Notes: generated by a model from the letters alone, not told the origin. A stretch of DNA of 64,000 nucleotides from Bradyrhizobium guangzhouense (GCF_004114955.1 NZ_CP030053.1:1240001-1304000), one strand, 5' to 3'. Positions 8,727 through 18,343 are shown, counted from the first letter of the stretch. A program made the numbers and translations.

Positions 8727-8993
8727 GGGGGTAGTCCCTTCTCAGATACACAATGGTAGCGCCCGCTTGCGCAGGCAGGTTAGATCGAATTTTTGGAAGG
8801 GTCGTCAGCGTGTCTGAACCGGCTGTACCGGTGGATGCTAATGTCGTCCGGCCGAAAATCGATTAATTCATTTTATTGGAATTAAGGCCTCAAAACAATC
8901 CTGACGTGCACGATTTTTTGATCCGCCGTGATGCCCACGGCGGATCAGCATACAAGTCAGCATTTTAACTCCGCGCAGGGCGGGCGAACCCGA

Positions 8994-9284
8994 CTAGCGG
9001 CGGCGGAACTGGCCGCCACGCTGGGGGCCGCCGCGCGGCGGTCCACCGGCGGTCGCGGGACGTTCGTCCTTGTGGCGGAAAATCAGTCGGCCCTTTTCGA
9101 GGTCGTAGGGCGACATCTCCACCGTCACGCGGTCTCCCGCCAGCGTCTTGATGCGGTTCTTCTTCATCTTGCCGGCGGTGTAAGCGACGATCTCGTGCCC
9201 GGCGTCGAGCTGCACGCGGTAGCGCGCGTCGGGGAGGATTTCGGTGACCAGTCCTTCGAACTGGATCAGCTCTTCCTTAGCCAT
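8994..9284 (-). CDS. infA: Translation initiation factor IF-1 with Gly/Arg-rich tail
   Basis: 96 residues against about 72 for the usual factor. Residues 1-72 are a normal S1-like IF-1 ([19 protein letters not shown]...), which binds the A site of the 30S subunit. The extra 24 residues form a [13 protein letters not shown] basic tail. It starts 23 bases below the rhlE stop, so the two are very likely co-transcribed. A second, standard infA elsewhere in the genome would be expected. This one looks like the extended alphaproteobacterial paralogue. Confidence 0.93.
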   Translation of the reverse strand: MAKEELIQFEGLVTEILPDARYRVQLDAGHEIVAYTAGKMKKNRIKTLAGDRVTVEMSPYDLEKGRLIFRHKDERPATAGGPPRGGPQRGGQFRRR

Positions 9285-9307
9285 GAATTTCTCCAGGTCG
9301 TGGACGG

Positions 9308-10861
9308 CTAGTGCGAATGGGGCTTGCGGTTCGGGTGGCCGTTCGGCCGACTCTCACGGCGCAAAAAGGCCACGCCTTGTATCCCATCGGGCGCTCCCGC
9401 GCTATGCGCGGAACGCTGTTCCGGGCGTTCGTTTGGCGAAGAATGCATCTTACCACCGGAGCGGCGGCGGCGAGACCCCTTCGCGCCGTTTCCAGGCCTT
9501 CCGTCCGCATGCCGCGCCTCGCCATGACGGCCCTCGCCGGGCCGCCCGTCGCTCGGCTTTCCGGAGCTGTGGTGGCGTCCGTCGGCATGTCTGTCGTCAC
9601 CACGCCGTCCGTCGCCATGCCGAGCGCCTTGCGGACGCTGGCCCGGTCGGCCGCCCGGCCGGCCCTGCCGTTGTTGCTGCGGCGGAGGAGCGCCTGCGTC
9701 GCGGCGGCCGGCGTCGGTGCGGAGGTCCTCGCGCGGCAGCGCCACCTTGATCAGCCGTTCGATGTCGCGGAGATAGCTGAGTTCCTCGCCGCCTGCGACC
9801 AGCGAGATCGCGGTGCCGTCGGCGCCGGCGCGCGCGGTGCGGCCGATCCGGTGCACATAAGTTTCCGGCACGTTGGGCAGGTCGTAGTTGATGACGTGGG
9901 TGATGCCGTCGACGTCGATGCCACGGGCGGCGATGTCGGTGGCGACCAGGGTACGGATTTCGCCGGAGCGGAACTGTGCGAGCGTGCGCTCGCGGTGGTT
10001 CTGCGACTTGTTGCCGTGGATGGCGCTGGCGGGGATACCGGCCCGCTCGAGCGTCTTTACCACCTTGTCGGCACCGTGCTTGGTGCGGGTAAAGACCAGC
10101 GCACGGTTGATCGGCTCGTCCTTCAGCAGCTTGGTCAGGAAGGTGGGCTTGGCCGAGAAATCGACCTGAACGATGCGCTGGTTGATGCGCTCGGCGGTCG
10201 AGGAGACCGGGGTCACCGCGACGCGTGCCGGATCACGCAGCATGGAATCGGCGAGCTCGGCGATGTCCTTCGGCATGGTGGCCGAGAAGAACAGCGTCTG
10301 CCGCTTGATCGGGAGTTTGGCGACGATTTTGCGGATGTCGTTGATGAAGCCCATGTCGAGCATGCGGTCGGCTTCGTCGAGCACGAGGAACTCGACGCTG
10401 CCAAGCTTCAGCCCGTTGCTCTGCACGAGGTCGAGCAGGCGGCCGGGGGTGGCGACCAGCACCTCGACGCCCTGCATCAGAGCACGGACCTGTCGTCCCA
10501 TCGGCACGCCGCCGATGGCGAGCGTCGAGGACAGGCGGATGTGGCGGCCATAGGCATTGAAGCTGTCGAGGATCTGCCCGGACAGCTCGCGGGTGGGCGA
10601 CAGCACCAGTACGCGGCAGGTCTTGGGCTGCGGCCTGATCCGGTTCTCGAGCAGCCGGTGCAGGATCGGCAGCGCGAAGGAGGCAGTCTTTCCGGTGCCG
10701 GTCTGGGCGATGCCGACGACGTCGCGTCCGGTCAGCGCCGTGGGAATCGTCTGGGCCTGGATGGGGGTGGGTGTGACGTAGTTCTCTTCAGCGAGCGCAC
10801 GTGCGATGGGTTCGGCGAGGCCGAAGTCCTGAAAGGAAGTCAAAAGAGGGGCTCTTTTCAT
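9308..10861 (-). CDS. rhlE: DEAD-box RNA helicase, RhlE type
   Basis: 517 residues from the ATG at 10861; an in-frame TTG 24 bases upstream is unlikely. All helicase motifs are present: Q motif ([10 protein letters not shown]), [23 protein letters not shown], and the [10 protein letters not shown] block by about residue 350. The last ~130 residues are a low-complexity Arg/Gly/His/Asp-rich tail, typical of RhlE proteins that bind structured RNA. It probably remodels RNA in ribosome maturation or decay at low temperature. It heads the rhlE-infA pair. Confidence 0.93.
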   Translation of the reverse strand: MKRAPLLTSFQDFGLAEPIARALAEENYVTPTPIQAQTIPTALTGRDVVGIAQTGTGKTASFALPILHRLLENRIRPQPKTCRVLVLSPTRELSGQILDSFNAYGRHIRLSSTLAIGGVPMGRQVRALMQGVEVLVATPGRLLDLVQSNGLKLGSVEFLVLDEADRMLDMGFINDIRKIVAKLPIKRQTLFFSATMPKDIAELADSMLRDPARVAVTPVSSTAERINQRIVQVDFSAKPTFLTKLLKDEPINRALVFTRTKHGADKVVKTLERAGIPASAIHGNKSQNHRERTLAQFRSGEIRTLVATDIAARGIDVDGITHVINYDLPNVPETYVHRIGRTARAGADGTAISLVAGGEELSYLRDIERLIKVALPREDLRTDAGRRDAGAPPPQQQRQGRPGGRPGQRPQGARHGDGRRGDDRHADGRHHSSGKPSDGRPGEGRHGEARHADGRPGNGAKGSRRRRSGGKMHSSPNERPEQRSAHSAGAPDGIQGVAFLRRESRPNGHPNRKPHSH

Positions 10862-11273
10862 GTCAAAAGCGAGCGCCCGACGCAATTAGCGGGGCACGCG
10901 CAAAGGGGTGTCGAGAAGACACCTGCGTGTTTGGGGTGTCGGATGGCTTGGATGATATGGGGCAAGCCAGAGGCCCGGAGGGGCTTAAGAACACGCGGCT
11001 CGCAACGACCGATCGATTCGCGAGCGGTCTCTACCCTCATATGGAACATTGGCGGGGCGCTTTCAAGGCGGGCCGCCTCCCGGCGTCAATTGCGGTGCAA
11101 AAATAGTTATGCCGGAATTTTAGCCAGCGGGTACATTCTGCTCAAAAAATGGACTGGCTGCCGCATAAGCATACATTTTATTCGCTCAAGTTTTGAGCAG
11201 TCAGACTGCGGCTAAAGTTTGATTGCGGCAAAATTATTTAGACTGACCAAACACTTGGCAGGTGCCCAGGCCA
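10862..11273. other. Intergenic region between rhlE and urtA, with two inverted repeats
   Basis: About 410 bases without a convincing gene on either strand, between divergent rhlE and urtA. Near the urtA side it becomes AT-richer and contains two perfect short palindromes, GCTCAA-GTT-TTGAGC (11184-11198) and GCAGTC-A-GACTGC (11197-11209). They lie 65-90 bases upstream of the sigma-54 promoter, the usual distance for activator sites. They do not match the classic NtrC consensus well, so the bound protein is uncertain. The rhlE promoter must also lie here. Confidence 0.6.
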
Positions 11274-11288
11274 TGGCACGGTTCTTGC
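11274..11288 (+). promoter_or_regulatory. Sigma-54 (RpoN) -24/-12 promoter of urtA
   Basis: TGGCACGGTTCTTGC matches the -24/-12 consensus TGGCACG-N4-TTGC exactly. It ends 76 bases before the urtA ATG. Urea-uptake genes are commonly driven by RpoN with NtrC when nitrogen is limiting, which fits both the operon content and the palindromes just upstream. Confidence 0.88.
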
Positions 11289-11364
11289 GATTCCGTTAAT
11301 CGCAGGCGGCCGTGGGGCCGTTTCGCAGCGTTTTTCACGTCTGCGTCAGGGAGATGATACATCC

Positions 11365-12687
11365 ATGCCTACCAAATCCATTCACGATATAGCGGCGTCA
11401 TTTAGCCGCCGCGGCGTGCTCGCCGCGACCACCGGACTGTTGCTCGGTCTGGCGTCCATTTCCGGCGCGAAGGCCGCGGACGACACCATCAAGGTTGGCG
11501 TCCTCCACTCCCTCTCCGGCACCATGGCGATCAGCGAAACCACGCTGAAGGACACCATCCTTTTCCTGATCGACGAGCAGAACAAGAAGGGCGGCTTGCT
11601 CGGCAAGAAGCTCGAGGCTGTCGTCGTCGACCCCGCCTCGAACTGGCCGCTGTTCGCCGAAAAGGCACGCGAGCTGATCACCAAGGACAAGGTCTCGGTC
11701 GTGTTCGGCTGCTGGACGTCGGTGTCGCGCAAGTCGGTGCTCCCGGTGTTCAAGGAGCTCAACAACATTCTGTTCTACCCCGTGCAGTACGAGGGTGAGG
11801 AGTCCGAGCGCAACGTGTTCTACACCGGTGCTGCGCCGAACCAGCAGGCGATCCCTGCGGTCGACTACCTGATGAAGGAAGAGAAGGTGAAGCGCTGGGT
11901 GCTCGCGGGCACCGATTACGTCTATCCGCGCACCACCAACAAGATCCTGGAAGCCTATCTGAAGTCGAAGGGCGTCGCCCAGGAAGACATCATGATCAAC
12001 TACACGCCGTTCGGTCACTCCGACTGGCAGACGATCGTGGCCGACATCAAGAAGTTCGGCTCGGCCGGCAAGAAGACCGCGGTGGTCTCGACCATCAACG
12101 GCGACGCCAACGTCCCCTTCTACAAGGAGCTCGGCAACCAGGGCATCAAGGCGAAGGACATCCCGGTGGTCGCGTTCTCGGTGGGTGAAGAAGAACTCGC
12201 CGGCATCGACACCAAGCCGCTGGTCGGCCATCTCGCCGCCTGGAACTACTTCGAATCGATCAAGACGCCGGCGAACGAGAAGTTCATCAAGGACTGGCAG
12301 GCCTACACCAAGAACCCGAAGCGTACGACCAACGACCCGATGGAAGCCCACGTGATCGGCTTCAACATGTGGGTGAAGGCGGTCGAGAAGGTGAAGTCGA
12401 CCGATCCGGACAAGGTGATCGACGCGCTTCCCGGCATCGAGACGCCGAACCTGACCGGTGGCGTCGCCAAGATGCTCCCCAACCACCACATCACCAAGCC
12501 GGTGTTCATCGGCGAGATCAAGGGCAACGGCCAGTTCGACGTGGTCTGGAAGACCCCGAGCCTCGTCCCCGGCGACGCATGGTCGAAGGAGCTCGACGGC
12601 TCCAAGGACCTGATCGGCGACTGGGTCGGCAAGAAGTGCGGCAACTTCAACACCAAGACCAACAAGTGCCTCGGCTCCGGCTCCTGA
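11365..12687 (+). CDS. urtA: Urea ABC transporter, substrate-binding protein
   Basis: 440 residues. The leader carries an RR motif (SRRGVLAATTGLLLGLASISGAKA), suggesting Tat-type export to the periplasm. The mature protein is a Leu/Ile/Val-type binding protein (TIKVGVLHSLSGTMAISE...) of the UrtA/FmdD branch. It captures urea and delivers it to UrtBC. It is the first gene after the sigma-54 promoter and is followed by a strong hairpin, which fits the need for excess binding protein. Confidence 0.95.
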   Translation: MPTKSIHDIAASFSRRGVLAATTGLLLGLASISGAKAADDTIKVGVLHSLSGTMAISETTLKDTILFLIDEQNKKGGLLGKKLEAVVVDPASNWPLFAEKARELITKDKVSVVFGCWTSVSRKSVLPVFKELNNILFYPVQYEGEESERNVFYTGAAPNQQAIPAVDYLMKEEKVKRWVLAGTDYVYPRTTNKILEAYLKSKGVAQEDIMINYTPFGHSDWQTIVADIKKFGSAGKKTAVVSTINGDANVPFYKELGNQGIKAKDIPVVAFSVGEEELAGIDTKPLVGHLAAWNYFESIKTPANEKFIKDWQAYTKNPKRTTNDPMEAHVIGFNMWVKAVEKVKSTDPDKVIDALPGIETPNLTGGVAKMLPNHHITKPVFIGEIKGNGQFDVVWKTPSLVPGDAWSKELDGSKDLIGDWVGKKCGNFNTKTNKCLGSGS

Positions 12688-12714
12688 TCCGGATCTGACA
12701 TTCGACTGCACAAT

Positions 12715-12746
12715 GGGAGAAGACGGCTATTCCGCCGCCTTCTCCC
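12715..12746 (+). other. Stable hairpin between urtA and urtB
   Basis: A 13-bp stem with a single A-C mismatch (12715-12727 with 12734-12746) and a 6-base loop, with no T-run after it. A hairpin in this position usually protects the 3' end of binding-protein mRNA or partly attenuates read-through, raising UrtA over the membrane subunits. Confidence 0.7.
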
Positions 12747-12767
12747 CACTTCTGCCGGGGTGATCCA

Positions 12768-14378
12768 GTGCCAACCAAACTATCCGCTCGTCTCTCGACC
12801 CTTGTCCTTTCGCTGTTCCTGATCGCGTTCGCACTGCCGGCCTTTGCCGGTCCGTTCGAGGATGCGGTCGCCAAATTCGCCAACGACGATTTTTCCGACA
12901 CGGATGACGCAATCGGCGCGATCGCAAGCAGCGGCAACAAGCTCGCTTTTCCGATCATCAGTGCGCTTCAGGACGACCGCCTCATGGCCGATCCTGACAC
13001 CAAGAAAGTCTACATCACCGGCACCGACGGCAAGTCGATCGATGCCGCGACCGGCGAGCCTGTCGCCAGCGTGCCTGACAGCGCCAGCGCCGTCCGCCTC
13101 AACAACCGCCTGCGCCGCAGCGTCGACGCCGCGCTCGGCAGCCTGACGCTGCAGTCGCCTGACCTCGCCACGCGCCTCCAGGCCGCTCAATCTGTCTTCA
13201 AGTCGCATGAGGAGACCGCGCTCGATCCCGTCGAAAGCGCGCTCGCCAAGGAAACCAACAAAGCGGTCAAGGCCGCGCTCGGCGAGGCGCGTGCCGCGAT
13301 TCTGCTGTTCAAGTCCGACGCCACCGAAGTCCAGAAGCTCGAGGCCGTCGCCACCGTCAAGGCGCGCGGCGATCAGGACGCGCTGGCGCTACTCTCCGAC
13401 ATCGGCACCGACCAGCCGCCCTCCGTGGCGAAGGCCGCGACGAGCGCGATCGCCTCGATCCAGAACTCGCTGGCGGTCTGGTCCACGGTGCAGAATGCCT
13501 GGTACGGCCTGTCGCTCGGCTCGGTGCTGCTGCTCGCGGCGATCGGGCTCGCCATCACCTTCGGCGTCATGGGCGTCATCAACATGGCCCACGGCGAGAT
13601 GGTGATGATCGGGGCCTACACCACCTTCGTGGTGCAGGAGGTGATCCGCACCCGTTATCCCGCGCTGTTCGACTATTCGCTGCTGATCGCGGTGCCGCTC
13701 GCCTTCCTCGTCGCCGGCGCCATCGGCGTGCTGATCGAGCGCAGCATCATCCGCTTCCTTTATGGCCGGCCGCTGGAGACGCTGCTCGCGACCTGGGGCC
13801 TCTCGCTCGTGCTGCAGCAGGCCGTGCGCACCATGTTCGGCCCGACCAATCGCGAGGTCGGCAACCCCTCCTGGATGAGCGGCGCGTTCGAACTCGGCCA
13901 GATCACCATCACCTATAACCGGCTCTGGATCCTTTGCTTCACACTGGCGGTGTTCGTGATCCTGCTCGCCATGCTGCGCTACACGGCGCTGGGCCTCGAG
14001 ATGCGCGCCGTGACGCAGAACCGCCGCATGGCGGCTTCGATGGGCATCGCCACCTCGCGCGTCGATGCGCTGACTTTCGGCCTTGGCTCGGGCATTGCCG
14101 GCATCGCCGGCGTGGCGCTGTCGCAGATCGACAATGTCAGCCCCAATCTCGGCCAGAGCTACATCATCGACAGTTTCATGGTCGTGGTGTTCGGCGGGGT
14201 CGGCAATCTCTGGGGCACGCTGGTCGGCGCCTTCACGCTCGGCATCGCCAACAAGTTCCTGGAGCCGGTCGCCGGCGCCGTTCTCGGCAAGATCGCGATC
14301 CTGGTCCTGATCATCCTGTTCATTCAAAAGCGGCCGCGCGGCCTGTTCGCGCTCAAGGGCCGTGCGGTGGAAGCATGA
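12768..14378 (+). CDS. urtB: Urea ABC transporter, permease UrtB
   Basis: 536 residues from a GTG with GGGGTGA upstream. A signal sequence is followed by a roughly 220-residue periplasmic extension typical of UrtB. The LivH-type permease core (about 245-536) holds eight or so helices, including VMGVINMAHGEMVMIGAYTT. It pairs with UrtC to form the urea channel in the inner membrane. Its stop overlaps the urtC start as ATGA (14375-14378). Confidence 0.95.
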   Translation: MPTKLSARLSTLVLSLFLIAFALPAFAGPFEDAVAKFANDDFSDTDDAIGAIASSGNKLAFPIISALQDDRLMADPDTKKVYITGTDGKSIDAATGEPVASVPDSASAVRLNNRLRRSVDAALGSLTLQSPDLATRLQAAQSVFKSHEETALDPVESALAKETNKAVKAALGEARAAILLFKSDATEVQKLEAVATVKARGDQDALALLSDIGTDQPPSVAKAATSAIASIQNSLAVWSTVQNAWYGLSLGSVLLLAAIGLAITFGVMGVINMAHGEMVMIGAYTTFVVQEVIRTRYPALFDYSLLIAVPLAFLVAGAIGVLIERSIIRFLYGRPLETLLATWGLSLVLQQAVRTMFGPTNREVGNPSWMSGAFELGQITITYNRLWILCFTLAVFVILLAMLRYTALGLEMRAVTQNRRMAASMGIATSRVDALTFGLGSGIAGIAGVALSQIDNVSPNLGQSYIIDSFMVVVFGGVGNLWGTLVGAFTLGIANKFLEPVAGAVLGKIAILVLIILFIQKRPRGLFALKGRAVEA

Positions 14379-15544
14379 CCCCTCACATGCTGACGCGATC
14401 GCTGGACCGCGGCGCGGCGATCTTCCTGATGATCGTCGCCGCCTGCGGCATTCTCATCCCGCTTTCCAACCTGCTGCTGCCTGAGGGCTCGGCCCTGCAG
14501 GTGCCGACCTATCTGGTCGCGCTCTGGGGCAAGTATGTCTGCTACGCCATCCTGGCGCTGTCGATCGACCTGATCTGGGGCTATTGCGGCATCCTCTCGC
14601 TCGGCCACGGCGCCTTCTTCGCGCTCGGCGGCTACGCCATGGGCATGTACCTGATGCGCCAGATCGGCACCCGCGGCGTCTACGGCAATCCTGTTCTGCC
14701 CGACTTCATGGTGTTCCTGAATTACTCGAAGCTGCCCTGGACTTGGTACGGCTTCGACATGTTCTGGTTCGCCGCGCTGATGGTCTTGCTCGTGCCTGGC
14801 CTGCTCGCCTTCTGCTTCGGCTGGCTCGCCTTCCGCTCCCGCGTCACCGGCGTGTACCTGTCGATCATCACGCAGGCGATGACCTACGCGCTGCTGCTCG
14901 CCTTCTTCCGCAACGATTTCGGCTTCGGCGGCAATAACGGCCTGACCGACTTCAAGGACATCCTGGGCTTCAACGTCCAGGCCGAGGGCACCCGTGCGGC
15001 ATTGTTCGCATTAAGTTGTCTAGCCCTGATCCTCAGCTTCCTGATCTGCCGCTCCGTCGTCTCCTCCAAGCTCGGCAAGGTGCTGATCGCGATCCGCGAT
15101 GCCGAATCGCGCAGCCGCTTCCTCGGCTACCGCGTCGAATCCTACAAGCTGTTCGTGTTCACGCTATCGGCCTGCATGGCCGGTGTCGCCGGCGCGCTCT
15201 ATGTGCCGCAGGTCGGCATCATCAATCCGAGCGAGTTCGCGCCGGGCAATTCGATCGAGGCGGTGATCTGGGTCGCGGTCGGCGGACGCGGCACGCTGGT
15301 CGGTGCTGCGCTCGGTGCCATCGTCGTCAACTACGCCAAGACGTTCTTCACGTCAGGCGTGCTGGCGCCTTACTGGCTGTTCATGCTGGGCGCGCTGTTC
15401 ATCCTGGTGACGCTGCTGCTGCCCAAGGGCATCGTCGGCTCCTTCAATGCCTGGCGGGAACAAGCCAGGGAAAGGCGCCCGGCCGCGACGACCGCGAGCG
15501 CGGCGGCCGAAGACGGCATCACCGAACCGAAGATGGCGGAGTAG
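14375..15544 (+). CDS. urtC: Urea ABC transporter, permease UrtC
   Basis: 389 residues from the ATG that overlaps the urtB stop. It is a LivM-type permease with about ten helices and the conserved GYCGILSLGHGAFFALGGYAMG block near residues 68-90. The C-terminal tail is Ala/Arg-rich and cytoplasmic. Open sequence continues upstream in the same frame, but it runs through urtB and is not coding. Confidence 0.95.
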   Translation: MTPHMLTRSLDRGAAIFLMIVAACGILIPLSNLLLPEGSALQVPTYLVALWGKYVCYAILALSIDLIWGYCGILSLGHGAFFALGGYAMGMYLMRQIGTRGVYGNPVLPDFMVFLNYSKLPWTWYGFDMFWFAALMVLLVPGLLAFCFGWLAFRSRVTGVYLSIITQAMTYALLLAFFRNDFGFGGNNGLTDFKDILGFNVQAEGTRAALFALSCLALILSFLICRSVVSSKLGKVLIAIRDAESRSRFLGYRVESYKLFVFTLSACMAGVAGALYVPQVGIINPSEFAPGNSIEAVIWVAVGGRGTLVGAALGAIVVNYAKTFFTSGVLAPYWLFMLGALFILVTLLLPKGIVGSFNAWREQARERRPAATTASAAAEDGITEPKMAE

Positions 15545-15549
15545 CGGTC

Positions 15550-16311
15550 ATGAACGTCATGGATACCCGCGCGACCTCCGCGATGCTCTATCTCGACGGC
15601 GTGCACGTCTCGTTCGACGGCTTCCACGCCATCAACAATCTGTCGCTGACACTCGCGCCCGGCGAGATGCGCGCCATCATCGGCCCGAACGGCGCCGGCA
15701 AGACCACGATGATGGACATCATCACCGGCAAGACCAAGCCCGACGAGGGCACCGTGCTGTTCGACGGCGTCACCGACCTGACGCGGCTCGACGAGACCCG
15801 CATCGCCGAGCTCGGCATCGGGCGCAAATTCCAGAAGCCGACAGTCTTTGAGAGCCAGACCGTGCAGGACAATCTGCTGCTGGCGCTCAATGTCGATCAC
15901 AGCGTCAAGGGCACGCTGTTCTGGCGCGGCAGCAGGGCGGAGTCCGAGCGTATCGACAAGGTGCTGGAGACGATCCGCCTCACCGACGCCCGCAACCGGC
16001 TTGCCGGCAGCCTCAGCCACGGCCAGAAGCAATGGCTCGAGATCGGCATGCTGCTGGCGCAGGATCCAAAGCTGCTCCTCGTCGACGAGCCCGTCGCCGG
16101 CATGACCGACGTCGAGACGCACCTCACCGCCGAGCTGCTGAAGGAGATCAACAAGACCCACACCGTCATGGTGGTCGAGCACGACATGACGTTCGTGCGC
16201 GAGCTCGGGGTCAAGGTCACCTGCCTGCATGAAGGCACCGTGCTCGCCGAAGGCACCATCGACCAGGTCTCGTCCAACGAGCGGGTCATCGAAGTCTATC
16301 TGGGACGCTGA
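15550..16311 (+). CDS. urtD: Urea ABC transporter, ATPase UrtD
   Basis: 253 residues from the ATG at 15550 (GGCGGAG upstream). Walker A is GPNGAGKTT, the signature is LSHGQKQWLEIG, and Walker B is LLLVDEPVAGM. The sequence is of the LivG/UrtD type. It is one of two different ATPases that energise UrtBC. The start is five bases after the urtC stop, and urtE follows after three bases. Confidence 0.95.
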   Translation: MNVMDTRATSAMLYLDGVHVSFDGFHAINNLSLTLAPGEMRAIIGPNGAGKTTMMDIITGKTKPDEGTVLFDGVTDLTRLDETRIAELGIGRKFQKPTVFESQTVQDNLLLALNVDHSVKGTLFWRGSRAESERIDKVLETIRLTDARNRLAGSLSHGQKQWLEIGMLLAQDPKLLLVDEPVAGMTDVETHLTAELLKEINKTHTVMVVEHDMTFVRELGVKVTCLHEGTVLAEGTIDQVSSNERVIEVYLGR

Positions 16312-16314
16312 ACA

Positions 16315-17010
16315 ATGCTTGAGGTCAAGGACATCAACCTGTTCTACGGCGCAGCGCAGGCGTTGCGCGGCGTCTCGATCGCGGCCGAACCGGGCAAGGT
16401 GACCTGCGTGCTCGGCCGTAACGGCGTCGGCAAGACCTCGCTGCTCCGCGCCATGGTTGGGCAGTACCCGATCTCCTCGGGCGCAATCCTGTTCGACGGC
16501 AGCGACATTACCGGCCTGAAGCCGTACGAGCGGGCACGCAAGGGCATTGGCTTCGTGCCGCAGGGCCGCGAGATCTTTCCGCTGCTGACCGTCGAGGAGA
16601 ATCTCAAGACCGGCTTCGGCCCGCTCAAGCGCCAGGACAGGAACATTCCTGACGACGTGTTCTCGCTGTTTCCGGTGCTGCAATCCATGCTCGGCCGGCG
16701 CGGCGGTGACCTCTCCGGCGGACAGCAGCAGCAGCTCGCGATCGGGCGCGCGCTGGTGATGCGGCCAAAATTGCTGCTGCTCGACGAGCCGACCGAAGGC
16801 ATCCAGCCCTCGATCATCAAGGACATCGGCCGTGCCATCTCTTACTTGCGCAACCTCGGCAACATCGCCATCGTGCTGGTCGAGCAATATCTCGATTTTG
16901 CCTGCGAGCTCGGCGACAGCTTTGCGGTGATGGATCGCGGGGCGGTGAAGTTCACCTGCGACCGATCCAATCTCGACCCAAGCGAGATCAGCCGCCAGAT
17001 GGCGCTGTAA
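16315..17010 (+). CDS. urtE: Urea ABC transporter, ATPase UrtE
   Basis: 231 residues. Walker A is GRNGVGKTS, the signature is LSGGQQQQLAIG, and Walker B is LLLLDEPTEGIQPS; the TEGIQPSI stretch is typical of UrtE. It is the last transporter gene. ureD starts 52 bases later, so the transporter and urease genes probably share a transcript. Confidence 0.95.
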   Translation: MLEVKDINLFYGAAQALRGVSIAAEPGKVTCVLGRNGVGKTSLLRAMVGQYPISSGAILFDGSDITGLKPYERARKGIGFVPQGREIFPLLTVEENLKTGFGPLKRQDRNIPDDVFSLFPVLQSMLGRRGGDLSGGQQQQLAIGRALVMRPKLLLLDEPTEGIQPSIIKDIGRAISYLRNLGNIAIVLVEQYLDFACELGDSFAVMDRGAVKFTCDRSNLDPSEISRQMAL

Positions 17011-17062
17011 GCCGGGACATTGTAGGCTGGCAATTCCTGCCGCGGCCGGCTGGGGGAGACGG

Positions 17063-17905
17063 ATGCGCAGCGACGCCTTGGTCACATCTTTGGCGACATC
17101 CTCGGTGTTCGAAGCCAATCGCGCCCGCGGGGCTGTGCGCTTCGACGTGCACGCCCGTGACCGCGTGACGCGGCGGGGCGCCCTGCATGAATCCGGCTCG
17201 CTCCGCGTGCGCTTTCCCTCGCCGGAGGATGACGGTCTGTCCGGCGTGTTCGTCAACACGGCCGGCGGCGTCGCTGGCGGTGATCGGTTCGAGATCGAGA
17301 TCTCGGCCACCGATTCTACCCGCCTGACACTGACCACGGCGGCCGCGGAAAAGGTCTACCGCGCGCCGGGGGCGGCAGCGCAGCTCAACATTTCCCTGAA
17401 GGTCGGCGCCGGTGCGCATCTCGGCTGGCTGCCGCAGGAGACGATCCTGTTCGACCGCGCGCGGGTGCATCGCCGCTTCGACATCGAGCTCGATGAGGCC
17501 GCCTCGCTGCTGCTTTGTGAAATTGTCGTATTTGGCCGCACAGCCATGGGCGAGCGCATGGAGCATGGCGAATTTGTCGACCGCTGGCGGCTCTCCCGCG
17601 GCGGCAGGCTGGTCTTTGCCGAGACCGTCAGGCTCGATGGCGACATCGGTGCGAAACTCGCGAGGCCGGCGGTCGCGAAGGGCGCCGCGGCGATCGGCAC
17701 GGCCCTCATCGTGCCGGGCGACGAGGCATTGGTCGAACGCCTCCGCGAGGCATCGGACTCTTTCGCCGGCGAGGTCGGAATCTCCGCCTGGAATGGCTTT
17801 GCAATGGCGCGGTTCTGTGCCCAAGATGCGGCGCGTTTGCGTGCCGACATGATGTCCGTGCTGGCGCGTACAGGCGCCGCGCTGCCCCGGCTGTGGCTGA
17901 ATTGA
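17063..17905 (+). CDS. ureD: Urease accessory protein UreD
   Basis: 280 residues with the UreD/UreH family blocks NTAGGVAGGDRFEIEI and TTAAAEKVYRAPG. UreD binds apo-urease and, together with UreF and UreG, channels nickel and bicarbonate to the active site in the cytoplasm. GGGGGAGACGG lies just before the ATG. It opens the urease part of the cluster, 24 bases before ureA. Confidence 0.94.
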   Translation: MRSDALVTSLATSSVFEANRARGAVRFDVHARDRVTRRGALHESGSLRVRFPSPEDDGLSGVFVNTAGGVAGGDRFEIEISATDSTRLTLTTAAAEKVYRAPGAAAQLNISLKVGAGAHLGWLPQETILFDRARVHRRFDIELDEAASLLLCEIVVFGRTAMGERMEHGEFVDRWRLSRGGRLVFAETVRLDGDIGAKLARPAVAKGAAAIGTALIVPGDEALVERLREASDSFAGEVGISAWNGFAMARFCAQDAARLRADMMSVLARTGAALPRLWLN

Positions 17906-17929
17906 AGTGATGAACCGAAGAGATTTCGC

Positions 17930-18232
17930 ATGAACCTGTCTCCCCGCGAAAAGGACAAGCTTCTGATCTCGATGGCCGCCATCGTGGCGCGCCGCAGGCT
18001 GGATCGCGGCGTCAAGCTCAACCATCCCGAGGCGATCGCGATCATCTCGGATTTCATCCTCGAAGGCGCGCGCGACGGCCGCACCGTCGCCGAGCTGATG
18101 CAATCGGGTGCGCAGGTGCTGACCCGCGACCAGGTGATGCCTGGCATCCCCGAGATGATCCACGACATCCAGGTCGAGGCGACATTCCCCGACGGCACCA
18201 AGCTCGTCACCGTGCACGAACCGATCAGGTAG
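17930..18232 (+). CDS. ureA: Urease gamma subunit
   Basis: 100 residues, full length for a free-standing gamma subunit ([20 protein letters not shown]..., ending [10 protein letters not shown]). It is a structural subunit of the (alpha-beta-gamma)3 enzyme that hydrolyses urea to ammonia and carbamate. A palindromic repeat of about 90 bases separates it from ureB. Confidence 0.97.
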   Translation: MNLSPREKDKLLISMAAIVARRRLDRGVKLNHPEAIAIISDFILEGARDGRTVAELMQSGAQVLTRDQVMPGIPEMIHDIQVEATFPDGTKLVTVHEPIR

Positions 18233-18241
18233 CTTTCAATT

Positions 18242-18331
18242 CGTCATTCCGGGGCGCCCGAAGGGCGAACCCGGAATCCAGAGGTTTTGTTTCGAGATTC
18301 CGGGTTTTCGCTGCGCGAGCCCCGGAATGAC
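18242..18331. repeat. Palindromic intergenic repeat, family A, copy 1 (ureA-ureB)
   Basis: The terminal arms are a perfect 13-bp inverted repeat (GTCATTCCGGGGC / GCCCCGGAATGAC), with an inner CCCGGAATC / GATTCCGGG pair. Related copies lie at 45655 and 55915. The ureB ribosome-binding site (AAGGAGG) begins directly after the right arm, so folding could affect ureB translation. Confidence 0.85.
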
Positions 18332-18343
18332 AAGGAGGATAGC

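Noticed and set aside
11398..12711. 437-codon minus-strand open frame opposite urtA
   Set aside because: The same shadow effect. urtA on the plus strand is unambiguous and full length.
15370..17337. Very long minus-strand open frame opposite urtD, urtE and ureD
   Set aside because: It is an antisense artefact of GC-rich codon use. The composition is His/Asp/Arg/Gln-rich with no domain, and the plus strand carries well-recognised genes throughout.
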